Shown: in pieces, positions 1-11,123 of the stretch
Numbering within the stretch: position 1 is the first letter of the stretch
How the letters are laid out: each line of letters opens with the position of its first letter
Position numbers and translations under genes: made by a program
Assembly: GCA_030549495.1 (NCBI GenBank)
Contig: JAUIRK010001017.1
Location: 62,001 to 126,000 of the forward strand
Reading direction: 5' to 3'
Source of the DNA: Nectonema munidae
Taxonomy: Eukaryota; Nematomorpha; Nectonematoida; Nectonematidae
Length of the DNA stretch: 64,000 nucleotides
The notes under the pieces: model-generated
Told to the model about the DNA's origin: nothing
The model's database searches: none
The model's input: the letters and a program-made list of their open reading frames with translations, nothing else

Positions 1-717
1 TACCTTCTTTATCAATGGCCTCTTCAAAGTATCTTTCAAGAGTGCTTGGAGAATCGCTGCACCGCAACAAACGTAGCAATCTTACTAAGCTCTCTCTATG
101 ACAGCTATGAGGAATTAAAGTTCTCTCTATATCACTTTGAACTTGCCTCCGCGCGCTTATTTCACAACTTGGCGGGTTATACATGCAAGTTACCTCATCA
201 TTGCATTCAAGTCGAGCGGAGCGTAATTCAAGTTTTTATCCTAAAGTGGGTGATCTAATTTACGCTTTAACAAATAACCTTTTGCAGTACGCATTTTGAT
301 TAGTTTTCTTTAGGCATGTAGGAAAATCGAGTAGAGGTTTGTTAACTGTAATTTTTAAATTATTTTCATAGTAATTGAAATCTTATGTGATTCTATGGCT
401 AGTTGGTGAAAGCGTGGAATCTAAACTTCAATGTTTTATTGGCTTTCGCCAAAGAAGCAATAGAAGCTCAAAGAATTAGACAAGAGAGAGAGGGAGATCA
501 TTTGTGACACTAACTTAGACATTGAATGAAGAGTACAACGACTGTTGCAGTCCAAAGATTCTTCTAGAACCCAACTTGACATATAATAGTGAATGTTGAT
601 TGATTATGATATTTTCATCTTTAAAAATATGTTTTATTAACGCTTGAATCAATTCGTATATTAATAAAATTGAATACATAAACATGAAGTAATATTAAAA
701 TTAACACTTGAAGTGTT
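1..717. other. no gene recognised
   Basis: The first 260 bases are more GC-balanced than their surroundings and hold a 70-codon plus-strand frame from 46, but it has no recognisable domain, signal peptide or paired splice sites. A GA-rich patch (GAGAGAGAGGGAG) lies near 483-497. The rest is AT-rich and featureless. Confidence 0.4.
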
Positions 718-815
718 ACCAATATCCGTCATATTATCTGGCCGGATATTAAGATCTACTATATTTATCCGGTATCCGGCCGGGTTGTAAATTGAGCTAT
801 CAGGTGCACCTCTAG
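718..815. mobile_element. hAT-like terminus, truncated
   Basis: The stretch has CCGG-rich palindromic words (GGCCGGATAT, TATCCGGCCGGG) and ends in GAGCTATCAGGTGCACCTCTA. Reversed, this reads TAGAGGTGCACCTGATAGC, which resembles termini of hAT elements seen in many animals. No matching second end or target duplication was found, so this is probably a remnant. The family call rests on general resemblance. Confidence 0.35.
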
Positions 816-1607
816 TAAAAAACTAAAGAGGCCATTATAAGGTGCTCACTTTGATACGGCACTTAAAAAAAAAGTGTTAAAAATGTTTTATATAAAGTTA
901 CCAAGCTCTCCTAACACAATATTTGCTCTGGGTAGCACGAGTCTTGCGCTAACAATATCCAAAATGGCTTGTTTTAAAAATGATAAAAACGATAACAAAA
1001 TTTAAATTTAAAGTTAAGTATTAGAATTATATTCAGAGTATGTAATTTGATTTTATATTCATTGTGATAACTTCTAGTGATAAAATTTTTACCCAATTAA
1101 AAATTTGTAAAAAATTAACGCAAAAAAGGAACTTTATTTTTTAAATAACTACAACGATAACATGTGATTGTTTTATATTTGATAGATAACGATGACAAAC
1201 AGGAGTTTTAATAATAATTATGCTGTTGTTCCCAAGTCTTATAGTTACAGACCGAGATACAAATACAATAAAGTTGCACATACACACACCCATCGTTTTC
1301 TGTACAACTTTAAGGAATACTAATTTTCAATTTTAATATATGTCAATTTGTAGAATAAATAATGAAATATTTTCGGTTTAATAAATATATGATAAAGGAA
1401 TATAATGAGCTCTATTATCATTTTCTAAAATCAATGAACAAAAGAAAAAAGTTATTTGACTATTGTTAGCCGTAAACTCACGTACAAGAGGAACTGAAGG
1501 GGTTAGCGTGTGCTAATCAAATCCGCGTTAATCATACTCGCGTTAATCGGGAGTTTCTACTATATTAAATGATCTAAAGGCAAAAGAATATCTAGGAATC
1601 CACCTAT
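816..1607. other. AT-rich interval without features
   Basis: I see no reading frame with a domain, no terminal repeats and no promoter. It is mostly A/T runs with a short CA-rich patch near 1280-1290. Confidence 0.4.
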
Positions 1608-1615
1608 GTTTTGTC

Positions 1616-1945
1616 CAGTGCCCGCGCTAAAGCTAAATTTCAAGGGGGCTGAAATGGGGCAAAGAAACACATTTGCAAAAAATTTATTTCCTATATTACT
1701 TTATATCCTATATTACTTTGCTGAAAAGCATGAAGTACTTATGTATAAAAACCTATAGAAATCTCATATCATACATACACATACACCAGCATTTATATAA
1801 GATTATTCTGTACAATTTTTGCTTATTTATTTTTCCTTTAAAAAGTGCATGGGGCAAAACCAAAAATTTTAGGGGGGGGGGGGGGCAAAGATTAATACAG
1901 GGGGGGGGCACGTGCCCCAAAATTATATAGGTAGCGCGGGCACTG
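1616..1945. mobile_element. hAT-type miniature element with perfect 8-bp target duplication
   Basis: A 330-bp element starts CAGTGCCCGCGCTA and ends TAGCGCGGGCACTG, an almost perfect 14-15 base inverted repeat. It is flanked on both sides by GTTTTGTC (1608-1615 and 1946-1953), the 8-bp duplication typical of hAT insertion. The interior has no transposase and carries two long G-runs (about 1872-1885 and 1901-1909), so it is non-autonomous. Open frames across it are incidental. Confidence 0.85.
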
Positions 1946-2051
1946 GTTTTGTCCATGCTTTTAAAATGAATAGAAACCAAGCTTATTCATAGATACCAAC
2001 ATTTTATTCAAAATTTTCTTTATTTTTGACTACATTTTCAGGTAATCTGAT

Positions 2052-2155
2052 GTTTTACATGTTGGTTGGTTGAAAATATCAAAGCACTTTCAGCCATACG
2101 GGCATATGCTCATATTGTGCTTGAATATGGTTAATCACAGTTTTGTTGTTGTTGT
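2052..2155 (-). repeat. SINE-A fragment, 3' body
   Basis: The words GGTTGGTTG, ATCAAAGCACTTTCAGCC and GGTTAATCACA match, in reverse, the body of the tRNA-like SINE copies at 7025 and 57404 (TGTGATTAACCATC, GGCTGAAAGTGCTTTGAT). The tRNA-like head is absent here. A head piece in the same orientation lies at 5170-5215, beyond the hAT element, but a clean join is not visible. Confidence 0.6.
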
Positions 2156-2750
2156 TAGCCCCTTGATTACACTACCTAATTATCAGTGTACTCAATCACT
2201 TCATTATAGAGAAAAAAAAGAAAAAAAAATTAATTTCCTGTTTTCCCCACTTAATAAGTAGGGTTACTATCTCGCATAGCCTGAGCCACAAATGAATTGG
2301 CTTGAGTGTTGTGTGAATGTGAGTACAGTTGAAACGATGGTGTGTTCTGTTGATGACTTTTTATGATTTTATTTTTAATAGTCGAAAGCTTTGGTGAGCA
2401 TAGGCGCCGGCAGGTAGGTGCAAGGCATCTGCAATAGCATCTGCACCTCCTGAAAAAAATTGAAATAAATTTTTTTATAATATAACAAACATGAAGTGCT
2501 AGTGAGAACTATCAACTTGTTAACAAAATTTTTTTTTCAAATGTTCAAAAAAATTTGAGGCTTGAATTCCCTATATAAAAATCTCCATTTTCAAAGAGCT
2601 CTCTTTCTTTGTTTCCGCACTTAAAATGATTTTTTGCTTCAACAGTCTTTTCAGATTCTAACTTTTTCGTAAGTTTTTTTTGTTGGGTTTATTTCACACT
2701 TAAAGAGTATCATTTCACAAATTAAACATAGTCGTGTAACTGAACAAGAT

Positions 2751-5005
2751 GAAATAAAGCCCAAAAATGATAAAAAAAAATTGAAAATTGGTAATTATAG
2801 TAAACCCAATGAAAGTGAATCTTCTCCCGAATCTAGTTCTTCTCTTCCAAACGAACTAGTACTAGACATTGGAAATTATGTGAATAAAAAGCCGGTGGAC
2901 GAATCTTTGAAGCTACAACTGCTAACAAAACGATATACACGTACTGTTGATTACGATTTTAAAAAAGATGTAGATGAAAATAAAAAATGTTTCCGTCATC
3001 CATGGCTTACCCAGTACGCTCCTTGGTTAGCGTACTCTCCAAAATTGAAAGGACCGCTTTATGTAATGTGTGTAGTATTTCCTCAAGTTGTTTATAGAGG
3101 GATTCAGGGTAAATTCATTAAAGCACCATACACCAACTACCAAAAGTTCAATGAGCAGGCAAGAATCCACATGGCAAGTGAATGGCACAAAAATTCGCAA
3201 ATCGACTCTCAAAATTTCATTTCCTAATGAATAACCCTAAGAGAGAAATTTTATCACAATTGAATACTAAAATTTATCAAACCGTTTTGAAAAATCGTGA
3301 AATTCTACACTCTCTACTGTCTTCTCTTCTGGAAATTTCAAAGAGCTTCTAAGCTTCAGAGTAGAAGCCGGAGATAGTGTTCTGAAAAATCATCTTGAAA
3401 CGTCTGCGAAAAACTCACGATATACTTCAAATTAAACTCAAAGTGAATTGATAAAACTTGCAGGAGAACTGATTTGCGATGATTTAGTGAAACAGGCCAA
3501 CTACGCTCTAGGATTATCAATGATGGAACGGCAGATATTTCTGGAATCGAATAACTTTCACTTTATTTTTTATTTTTTTCTCAGGTACCATTAAATCGAT
3601 CTTTATTTTCTTTCCTGAAAGCACATATAGAAGAAACATGGTTCCCCAATCTTCCTTTATTATCAGAAATTCGATGGATCGCCAAATATAAAAGTATATG
3701 ACTGTTTTCTGAAAGCTTTGAACTTTTTTTTGACGCTTTGGAGATTTGTTCAACTAAATTGAAAGGAGATTCAAGGCAAACAGCACTTCAGTTGTTTTGT
3801 GCTTGCTCTTCTACGACTTTTCTTTTTTGTTTGAAATCATTGCATTTTATTCTGCTATTTTGGAGCCAATATATCAATCCTTACAGTTTGTTCAAATTGA
3901 TTTAACTAAAGTTCATCAACACGTTCAAAATTTGTTCTCGATAGTGATTTTTCATCGTGGTCAATCAAAAGAATTTTTCAAAACAAATATATTTGAAAAA
4001 GTGGAAAAATTGTCTGAAAATTTGGATATTGAGCTTAAACTGCCCTGCCAGTGTAAAAGACAAACTCATAGAGTGAACCTTGAATCAAAAAACGTTGAGG
4101 ATTATTTCGGCATAAGTGTTTTCATTTCTTATCTTGACTCGTTCATTTCTTTTCCCAAACAAAAACCTCACTTTGACTTGAGTATATTTCATCCCTCACA
4201 CATTGAAAACGCCACTCGAAAAGATTTTTTTTGAGAAAGTCTCCCAAATTCAAAACATTTATGCTATTGATAATTTAGAAAATGAATCATTGAGTTTGTT
4301 TGATTTTTGGTTAGTGTTAAATGATAACGAAAGCAAAATAGAGTTTATCGAATTGCTTAATCACACCGAATTTTATCCTGCTATTAGAGAAGCTTTTTTG
4401 ATTCTACTAACTCTCCCTGTGACGACATCCACTATCGAAAGAATTTTAGCACGCTGAGAAGAGTGAAAATTAATTATTAATTAATTAAGTTGTTTTGTGG
4501 CGTTCGCACCCATCCTTTCGGATATCGTGGCCCGCCCGGAATGTAGAGTCCAAGTCTAACTGGACTTTCCATCCCACTAAACACCTACCGGCCCTTGTTA
4601 CAAAAGAATAGCTATACCTTGTTATATATATTATTTTACAAGAATTTATGTTACAATATATAAATACATCTGAGAGAACGATACAATCCTAACGCGAACG
4701 CTCCCAATTTGGGAAACAAACTTATTGTCTAGTGATAGCTTGATTACTAACCACGTAGAATCGCGTCGCTAGAGCACTACCTAACCGTAAAAACCTTTGA
4801 ATTCTTCAGAGGAAGAAAACCAGGGTAAAAAACCGGCAAGAGTGAAAACTTGGTTAAGATCAACTATGTCTGACGAGCGTCTTTCTGGTCTCTGCATGCT
4901 GAGCGTCCACCGCAAAAAGGTTAATGAGGAAAAAAAACTGCTCATGGAAAGAGTTGTAAATAGGTTCGGGAACAACAAAAGGAGACTTCAATTTCTTTTT
5001 AAATA
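2751..5005 (+). pseudogene. hAT transposase (TTF-type zinc finger, dimerisation region), broken
   Basis: The frame from about 2781 encodes a TTF/BED-like N-terminal zinc-finger region of hAT transposases: DIGNYVNK, then RHPWLTQYAPWLAYSPKLKGPLY (split here across W-L-A), a CVVFP cysteine motif, and HMASEWHKNSQ. Later pieces (3797-4234 and 4203-4457) correspond to the DDE and helical region and end in TTSTIERIL. The conserved hAT C-terminal motif continues after the nested insert as RVKTWLRSTMSDERLSGLC with MLSVHR. At least one stop, several frame changes and the nested insert show that it is not functional. In an intact copy the product would bind the element's ends and catalyse cut-and-paste movement. 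Confidence 0.85.
4470..4837 (-). repeat. SINE-like short insert (SINE-E), nested in hAT
   Basis: This 368-bp segment is bounded by AAGAGTGAAAA at 4459-4469 and again at 4838-4848, an 11-bp target duplication. Removing it restores the expected hAT reading STLRRVKTW. The left side has a TTAATTATTAATTAATTAA tract, which would be a 3' tail on the minus strand. A diverged copy lies at 12450-12699 (shared GTTCGCA-CATCC, TACCTTG, CTCCCAATTTGGGAAACAA and similar). A clear RNA polymerase III B box was not seen, so the SINE class is inferred from size, tail and duplication. Confidence 0.75.
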
Positions 5006-5167
5006 AATCAAATCTTCATAAAAACGTGAGTTTTTTTCTTTTTCAAATATTCCCAATATAATCAATAAATTAATCATATAATAGTTTATCAGTTTTTTTT
5101 TTGTAAAATTTTAGTGAAAAAATTTTGCACCTCCTTAAAATTTTTTCTGCCTGCGCCTATGTTGGTG

Positions 5168-5215
5168 AAGTGACCTGAGAGGTGTACCCTAACAACCATT
5201 GAGGCTCAGCTTTAC
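5168..5215 (-). repeat. SINE-A fragment, tRNA-like head
   Basis: In reverse the segment reads GAGCCTCAATGGTTGTTAGG then GTACACCTCTCAG, matching the 5' head of the SINE copies at 7025 and 57404. It abuts the right-hand target duplication of the hAT element, so the hAT may have landed in or beside a SINE. Confidence 0.6.
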
Positions 5216-7024
5216 ATGTTAATAAAAAAGTTTTTTGTGAAATAAATTTTAAACAATTAAAAAAAGAACAAGAAAGCATGAACATTTTGAATTCAAAACA
5301 TTAATTTCTCATTTTGAATGAAGAAGAAAAGAAATATGATTTAAAATGATTGTAAGTAATCAATTAAATTTATTATTATTAACATACCGTAATCCTAACA
5401 GTATTTCTAAGTAATAAGAGAAAAGATTATAATATAGTGTGCACATTTGAATTTTAATTTGAAAGGGTACATAAGTTAACGGATTATATTTGAATTATCC
5501 CAAGTCATCAATTTTTAAACATATTAACATTTTGGTTGAATAAAATTTTGATGCATTTACCTCCATTGTGCTTTTTCGCTTTGGCTGAGCTCTGATCGTT
5601 AAAAATGACGCCTTTTTCATTCTAAAGTAAAACAAAAAATATCAATAAATTACTTAGACATTATCATCACTTTTAAAATATATATGTGTGTGTGGATCTG
5701 TCTTGTAAACTCTTCACATCATATCAACTTAGAATGACCCGTCCCCTTTTTTCAAAAACCTTTTCTAAAAACAGTTATTAATAACAAAAAAATTTTGGGG
5801 TTAAAAAAAATTTTTCTTCTTGTATTGAAATATTTAGAGAATAAAAACTAGATGGGCAAATACCCTAATTACTCATAAGCTCTGATATTGAACTCTGTAC
5901 TGGTGGATAGCAAAAAAACAATGAAAAATATATCTTTGTAAAATAAACTAGACCATAAATATGTCTATACTCTATATTATATATGCATTGACCAGCAAAA
6001 CAGATATGTAATTACTGTGGCCCTTGAAAATGATTTTGAGATTCAAATATACCAAAAGTATATTATAAAAATAAAAATCTTGATAGCAAACATTGTAAGA
6101 ATAAACTTGTGACCTTTATTCTATTCAGAGTTTAAATCCTAAGTTTCCATTATGACAAGCAAAGCCCACACACACCTGCATTTAGGTAGATGTGGACAGT
6201 TTGCCCGTTTCCTTTTATTGAAACACGACACTCAAGCAACACGGTTTGGTTTGGCAACCATAGGGCATTCGTCTTTGCGTGTTTTCAAAACCGGTGATTT
6301 ATTTTTAAATGCATCTTAAATTTTAGAATTTTTTTGACATCCTGGAATTCAAATCTTGAATTGTCATCAATTAATTTTCATTTTCTACAAGGACTACCCT
6401 GAATAATTATTATTAATATCCTATACAAAAAAATTTATCAGATAGCAAAGAAAGAACAATTTTAAAGATGATTGAATTTATAAAAGAATTGTGAATAAAT
6501 ATTTGTTTTTAGCACATAAAATTTAGAATATATTTAACACTAAATCACGTCATTTTTTTCACCCCCAAATACACCTAAACAATCTTACTAAACAGCCAAC
6601 TAACTAACTTTAATACAAATAATAGCGATATAAATAACTAATTAATTAATGAATGAATGAAAAAGGACAAAAAAACTATAAAATCGAATCTGCTTTGACG
6701 ACCACATCGCAATAACCAGGCGTCTCCGAAACATATTATTCAAGGGCCAAATTTTGTCATTAAAAGTTTTATGCCGAAATTTTTTCCCATTATTTTGATA
6801 TCTCTTTAAAAATACTAGATTTGGCATTAAATTGTCCTAGATAAAAAACTTCTAATATATTTACTAAAGATAAAGAATATAATGTCAAAAAACATGCAGC
6901 TTTTTTTTGAATTAATTTTTAAACTGAAAACTGAAATTTTTAATATATAATATAATAATTATTATATATAAAATTATATAATGCAAATTTGTTGTTCTAA
7001 AATTTTTATTAATATTTTAGTTTT
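5216..7024. other. intergenic, no gene recognised
   Basis: AT-rich sequence without domain-bearing frames. There is a short CACACACACC run near 6170-6176 and an inverted TATAATATAATAATTATTATATATA tract near 6945-6970, which is probably simple sequence. Confidence 0.4.
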
Positions 7025-7227
7025 GAGCCTCATGGTTGTTAGGGTGTACCTCTCAGCTTAACAGTTGAAGGTCAGGGGTTCGATCCCCAAGGCTCCCAAT
7101 GCTAAAAAAACAAATTCACAAAAACTGTGATTAATCATCTTAAATTTGTAAAAGCCTCATGCCAGCTTTCGAAATCCTTGCATTTTACAAGCTGTGTCAA
7201 ATAAAACAACAACAAAAACAACAATAT
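7025..7227 (+). repeat. SINE-A, tRNA-derived, near complete
   Basis: It starts GAGCCTCATGGTTGTTAGG and carries an exact B box for RNA polymerase III, GGTTCGATCCC (7078-7088), followed by an unrelated body and an AAC-rich tail (AACAACAACAAAAACAACAA). A second near-complete copy is at 57404-57572, with partial copies at 2052 and 5168. Head, B box and A-rich tail together define a tRNA-derived SINE mobilised by a partner LINE. Confidence 0.85.
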
Positions 7228-7429
7228 TTTAGTTTTTAAACTTTTGACTTGCTAAGTTATATACGTAAAAATGTCACAAGTTTATCATTAAACAAAACTA
7301 AAGGTTTATTCAATCAAACAAATGAATATATAATTTATTCATATAATAAAAAAAATATGAAAGTTCTTACAAAAGATAAAATTTGAGTCAAAAGCTGAAT
7401 TGATGCTAAAAATATGAAAGACTTACTTT

Positions 7430-8310
7430 CTCTACTTCTTTCGTCTAACTTGTATTGCAAAAAAATAGGGAATCTCTAATTTTATTTTTTCTAGTTCTTT
7501 GAACGATCTATCAAACTCACTCTGAAGTTTGTTTGTAAATTCCAAACACTCACTAAGGTTTTCAAAGAAGGGAAATGTTTCTATAAGCATGCTTGACACT
7601 CCTCCTTGAATTTATAGATTCAGTTTGTTTAAGTGCTTGGTAATATCGAGTAAAAAGGCCAAACATATGTACACACTCAGATCACAAAGTTGGCGTACCA
7701 TCAGTTGGTATAGATACAAGAGTTTCCCATTTCAAACTAGCACTTTCAATAGCCTTTTCGAAAGTTTATAAATATTTCCTTCTGTTGCTTTGTCTTTTAG
7801 GGGGGCTAAATCCAGTAGTTCTTCACTCTTCAGTAAGGTTTTTATCAACACCTTGAATGAAAATAGCACAAAATGCAATATCACAAATACCTGTACTCTC
7901 ATCAAGTTATAAAGAATATGCTTCAAAGTTTCGTGATAACGAAATTAATTGTTTTTCTACACGGGTTGACATTTTTCTAATTCGCCTAGCAATTGTGTTA
8001 GCAGAAAGTCTAATTTCAGACCAAATCTTTACTTTTTCTGGACAAAGAATCTCGGCAACTTTTAAAATTTACCTTCACTAAGTCCATTTGAGTGACTTTC
8101 TTAGCTAGCCTTTACAATATCTTCTGATGATGTCTACAATTTCATCAAAACTTACTTCTGTTGGGACAAAAAATTATATCAACAAAGAATTGTTGGCTAA
8201 TTTAATCATGCCTGATTTTTCCTTGAAACTTAGCATTATCTTTATGGCGTGAGTTTTAGTGACGCTTGATATTGTTTTCTTTTGGTGGAGAAAAGTTTGG
8301 TTGACAAATA
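7430..8310 (-). pseudogene. hAT transposase relic (ZBED5/GTF2IRD2-like group)
   Basis: Read on the minus strand, pieces match the hAT group from which mammalian GTF2IRD2 and ZBED5 were derived: ICPDKV-like and LSANTIARRI, NFEAYSL-LDEST, IFIQGVDKNL-type text, then EELLDLAPLKDKATEGNIY (7732-7926) and HLNKLNL-IQGG, SMLIETFPFFENL. Stops and frame changes break it into at least three pieces, and the N-terminal BED finger is not visible. Plus-strand frames over the same bases are shadows. No terminal repeats could be assigned to it. Confidence 0.75.
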
Positions 8311-8816
8311 AGATACTGAATTTTACATTTTTCGTTGGCTTATACTTGATTCTTAATTATAAAGTATTTATATATCAAAAGTTCTATTTTCATTAAATAT
8401 TTTTCGTTTTTTCAGAAGACATTTGAATTAAAAATAATTTCAAGTGATTTTTTATTTATAAAAAATTGGAGAATATAAACTTTAAATATAAATAAATCAA
8501 TATAATTTACAGCAAAAAGGAGAAAAAAATATGGTTTTGAAAAAATTTAATACAAAATAGTGTTAAATGGTCTTTTTGTACTGCATGCGCTAACATTATG
8601 GTGAAAAATTATGTACGGAAATGTGAATTTTTTCACATAATTGTAAGCTCTATTTTATAATTGCAAATTTTAAAAATTGTACATATTTTCAAAGAGGTAA
8701 AACATATACTTTAGACGGGGTTTTACTCAAAAACCATAATAATATGTGTAATAAAGATATAATTTTTTTTCTTCAAAAATTTTTCATTTAACATATAATC
8801 TATTATACACGTCTTA

Positions 8817-8900
8817 ACAGTGGTGTACCTATCTTAAGTGCTATTGGGGGCGGTGCCGCCCTGCAAAACTTCAAAGAACACGGCCAAAACTTAATAATAC
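8817..8900 (+). mobile_element. hAT-like left terminus
   Basis: CAGTGGTGTACCTATC followed by a GGGGGCGGTGCCGCCC hairpin-like word resembles the left ends of hAT elements (CAGTGGCGTA type). No matching right end was found, so the copy is truncated or the other end is too diverged to see. Confidence 0.4.
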
Positions 8901-8989
8901 AGGACAATTGGAATAAAATATGTTGCAAGGCAACACTATATTACTATATTTAAGTCTAAAATATCTTAATTAAATTTTTATCGATGATA

Positions 8990-9128
8990 TATCAATAAAA
9001 ATAGATTTTGTTGCTGGGCTGACTGCATATGACATGATATCCTCTGCTCTCTTTCTCAATGAGTTTTATATAACTTAAGCAGACATTTTTTGGGGACATT
9101 TATGTCTCATTGTGGCTGAAGGGGTTAA
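8990..9128. mobile_element. TTAA-flanked miniature element, right end clear
   Basis: The right end reads GGCTGAAGGGGTTAA, with a subterminal palindrome GACATTTATGTC at 9095-9106. The core TTTCTCAATGAGTTTTATATA and AGCAGACA matches other piggyBac-like miniature elements in this window (53023, 51470 area). The left end is poorly preserved, so the start is approximate. Confidence 0.45.
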
Positions 9129-9560
9129 ATAAAAATTAAAAAAATATCGACTATTTTTTGATTGTATTATCGAATGAAAAATGTCCATAATCTGATTCTA
9201 AATCCCAACAAAGTCAAATAATAATATAAAAAAGATAAAGCTTTCAAATATATGAACAAGAAAGAAGTGTAGATTCGTTATGATTTAAATTTGTTGCATT
9301 TGCAAATTATTTCGATATCCAAAATTGCAAGGCTTTGTAAAATTTCAAATGTATAAAATTTGCTTCACTTGTCGTTCCATAAAAATTAATACAAATATTG
9401 AAATGTCAATTTTAGCGCAAATGGAATGTAAATAAATTTATCTAGGAAGTAGGGGCAATTTTGTAGTTTTAATTTAATGTAAAAAATATTAAAATTTGCA
9501 TTACTCTTATTGATTTAAAGCAAATCTTATTATAAAATTAATTGATTTATCTTCCATAAT
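9129..9560. other. no feature recognised
   Basis: AT-rich spacer without recognisable frames or repeats. Confidence 0.35.
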
Positions 9561-9569
9561 GGAAAACGC

Positions 9570-9895
9570 GTTTACCTCGCATTTTGTTGAAAAAAATTTG
9601 GACGCATAGTGCAACTTACTCCAAAGCAAGCCAATCGGAAGCCTTTATGCCTCAGAGAGAGAGAGAAAGAGATAAAGATAGAGAAAGAAATTTGCTCAAT
9701 TTTTCAAAGATCTCTCCTTTGATGAGTGTGATCTTGGCTTCTTGTCATTGGAGAACCAAATTTGCGCAGAAGCATCAAACATTTGCCTACGAACAATGCG
9801 GAGACACGGTGAGACTCGCACACACAAAGAATCTATTTATCTCTCCGCGTAGCTTATTTGAATGCCAATTTTGCTGAGATTACTCAATGCTTTTG
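9570..9895. other. unique GC-balanced block, possible regulatory or non-coding exon
   Basis: This block has mixed base composition unlike its AT-rich flanks, a GA-rich patch (GAGAGAGAGAGAAAGAG near 9655-9671) and no resemblance to the repeats in the window. A 97-codon plus-strand frame from 9584 spans it but starts at TTG and shows no domain. It could be an enhancer or promoter, an untranslated exon, or an unrecognised coding exon. Confidence 0.3.
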
Positions 9896-10280
9896 AAAGC
9901 ACCTTTTGAAATATAAAGAATTCTCTTATATTGATCTAATTGGCCTTCTTACCGAAAGCAAGCTAGCTTGTATCGAATTCTATAATTATAAGTAGGTATT
10001 TATGCATACGCACACAAACTGATATACAAAAGCCGAGTACAAATATATATTTTCACTTGATCTATAGAACAGTTGGAAGATGTTCATATATAGACTTTGA
10101 CTCAAACAAACACACACACAAACACAAATACAATAATACTTATGGAGAAAAATGCTTGTTCTTGAAATTAGAATTCACATTAAATCCAAAATGGCTTGAG
10201 AGAAAAGGGGGCCAAAATTTAGGGGGATACTTGCGCATGCTTTATGACATTTAATTGAAAAAATGCATAAATGTATAATA

Positions 10281-10420
10281 ACGGTACCGTCGGTGTTTTC
10301 ATCGAGAAGGAAAAATTGTGCCGCTTGTATCGAACTATGAGAAAGGTAGGCTTGATGCGGGATCGAACCCAAGACGCTAGTTATCCAAACACAACATCTA
10401 ACCAACCTTACTCACGCCCC
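10281..10420 (-). repeat. SINE-B, tRNA-derived
   Basis: In reverse it runs from GGGGCGTGAGTAAGGTTGG through the B-box-like GGGTTCGATCCCGC to GAAAACACCGACGGTACC. Copies with the same order of words lie at 31726 (minus), 43968 (plus) and 53299 (plus). The tRNA-like head, B box and shared tail (GGTACCTTTACC in two copies) define a second SINE family unrelated to SINE-A. Confidence 0.8.
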
Positions 10421-10438
10421 CTTACAATAACAATAATA

Positions 10439-10726
10439 ATAATGGCATTAAAAATATTATTCAATGACCTTGAAAGTAACAAATTTCAGAAGCAGCGATC
10501 ACGCTTTATACAAAAACTTTTATTCAAGTTATTCCACCCAATAAAATTAATCTTTGATAAAATCACCCTGAGTGAATTTGCAAAAAAAGCCCCGGCTGAC
10601 AAAAATCTTTTAAAAAACTTTAATAAGGAATTGTGGAGCTTATCAAGAAATAGAGTCAAAATCTCTCCCACCTTTTATTTAACCAATAATGGGGACAAAC
10701 AATGTTATCCTTTTGGAGAATATTGA
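10439..10726 (+). other. uncharacterised reading frame
   Basis: An open stretch of about 95 codons follows the SINE-B copy (FNDLESNKF, then DKITLSEFAKKAPADKNLL and NFNKELWSLSRNR). I recognise no family. It has more polar residues and fewer low-complexity runs than random frames here, and may be a transposon fragment. No splice sites or start context argue for a host gene. Confidence 0.2.
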
Positions 10727-11123
10727 TCATCTGATAGGAAATAAAATGAAAAAAAGAAGCAAATTTATTTTTCTATCTTTATTACCTAATTTATCAATAT
10801 ATCAAATTAGGACATATGGTTATTCCGTTATTTAGTTAAGTTGAAAGGCTCGCCCATTTTTGAGAAAAATTTTTTCCTGCACCGACATTGATGCACCCCT
10901 CTCATGGTATCGTCACAATGTCCATCAACATAATGCCAGTCTACCCGTAGTCATACTAGGAAGGATTCATTTCTTGAGGACATAGGAATGAAGCAAAAGA
11001 TACTTAGGAAGTTTTATCATTGGAAAGTTGCTTTATTTTTTTGAGTTTGTTTCATCAAAGGCATCGCTGTTACGCTCTTCTTCCAAAAGTTCTATGAAGA
11101 AAATCGCAATTTTGTTAAATTTA

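Larger units (their letters stand above)
2399..5161 (+). mobile_element. hAT DNA transposon with a nested short insertion
   Basis: The element opens CATAGGCGCCGGCAGG and closes CTGCCTGCGCCTATG, an imperfect terminal inverted repeat. It is flanked by TTGGTGAG (2391-2398) and TTGGTGAA (5162-5169), a 7/8 match to an 8-bp duplication as expected for hAT. Between lies a plus-strand transposase relic. A 368-bp unrelated insert with its own 11-bp duplication interrupts the C-terminal part, so it is younger than the hAT copy. The element is 2.76 kb with the insert, about 2.4 kb without. Confidence 0.85.

Noticed and set aside
46-258. 70-codon frame at the window start
   Set aside because: Starts at a non-ATG codon context without splice partners; no recognisable domain.
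10373-10395. tRNA gene at the B box near 10365-10375 (minus strand)
   Set aside because: B box is present but the sequence does not fold as a tRNA and is repeated with non-tRNA tail at 31726, 43968 and 53299, so it is a SINE.
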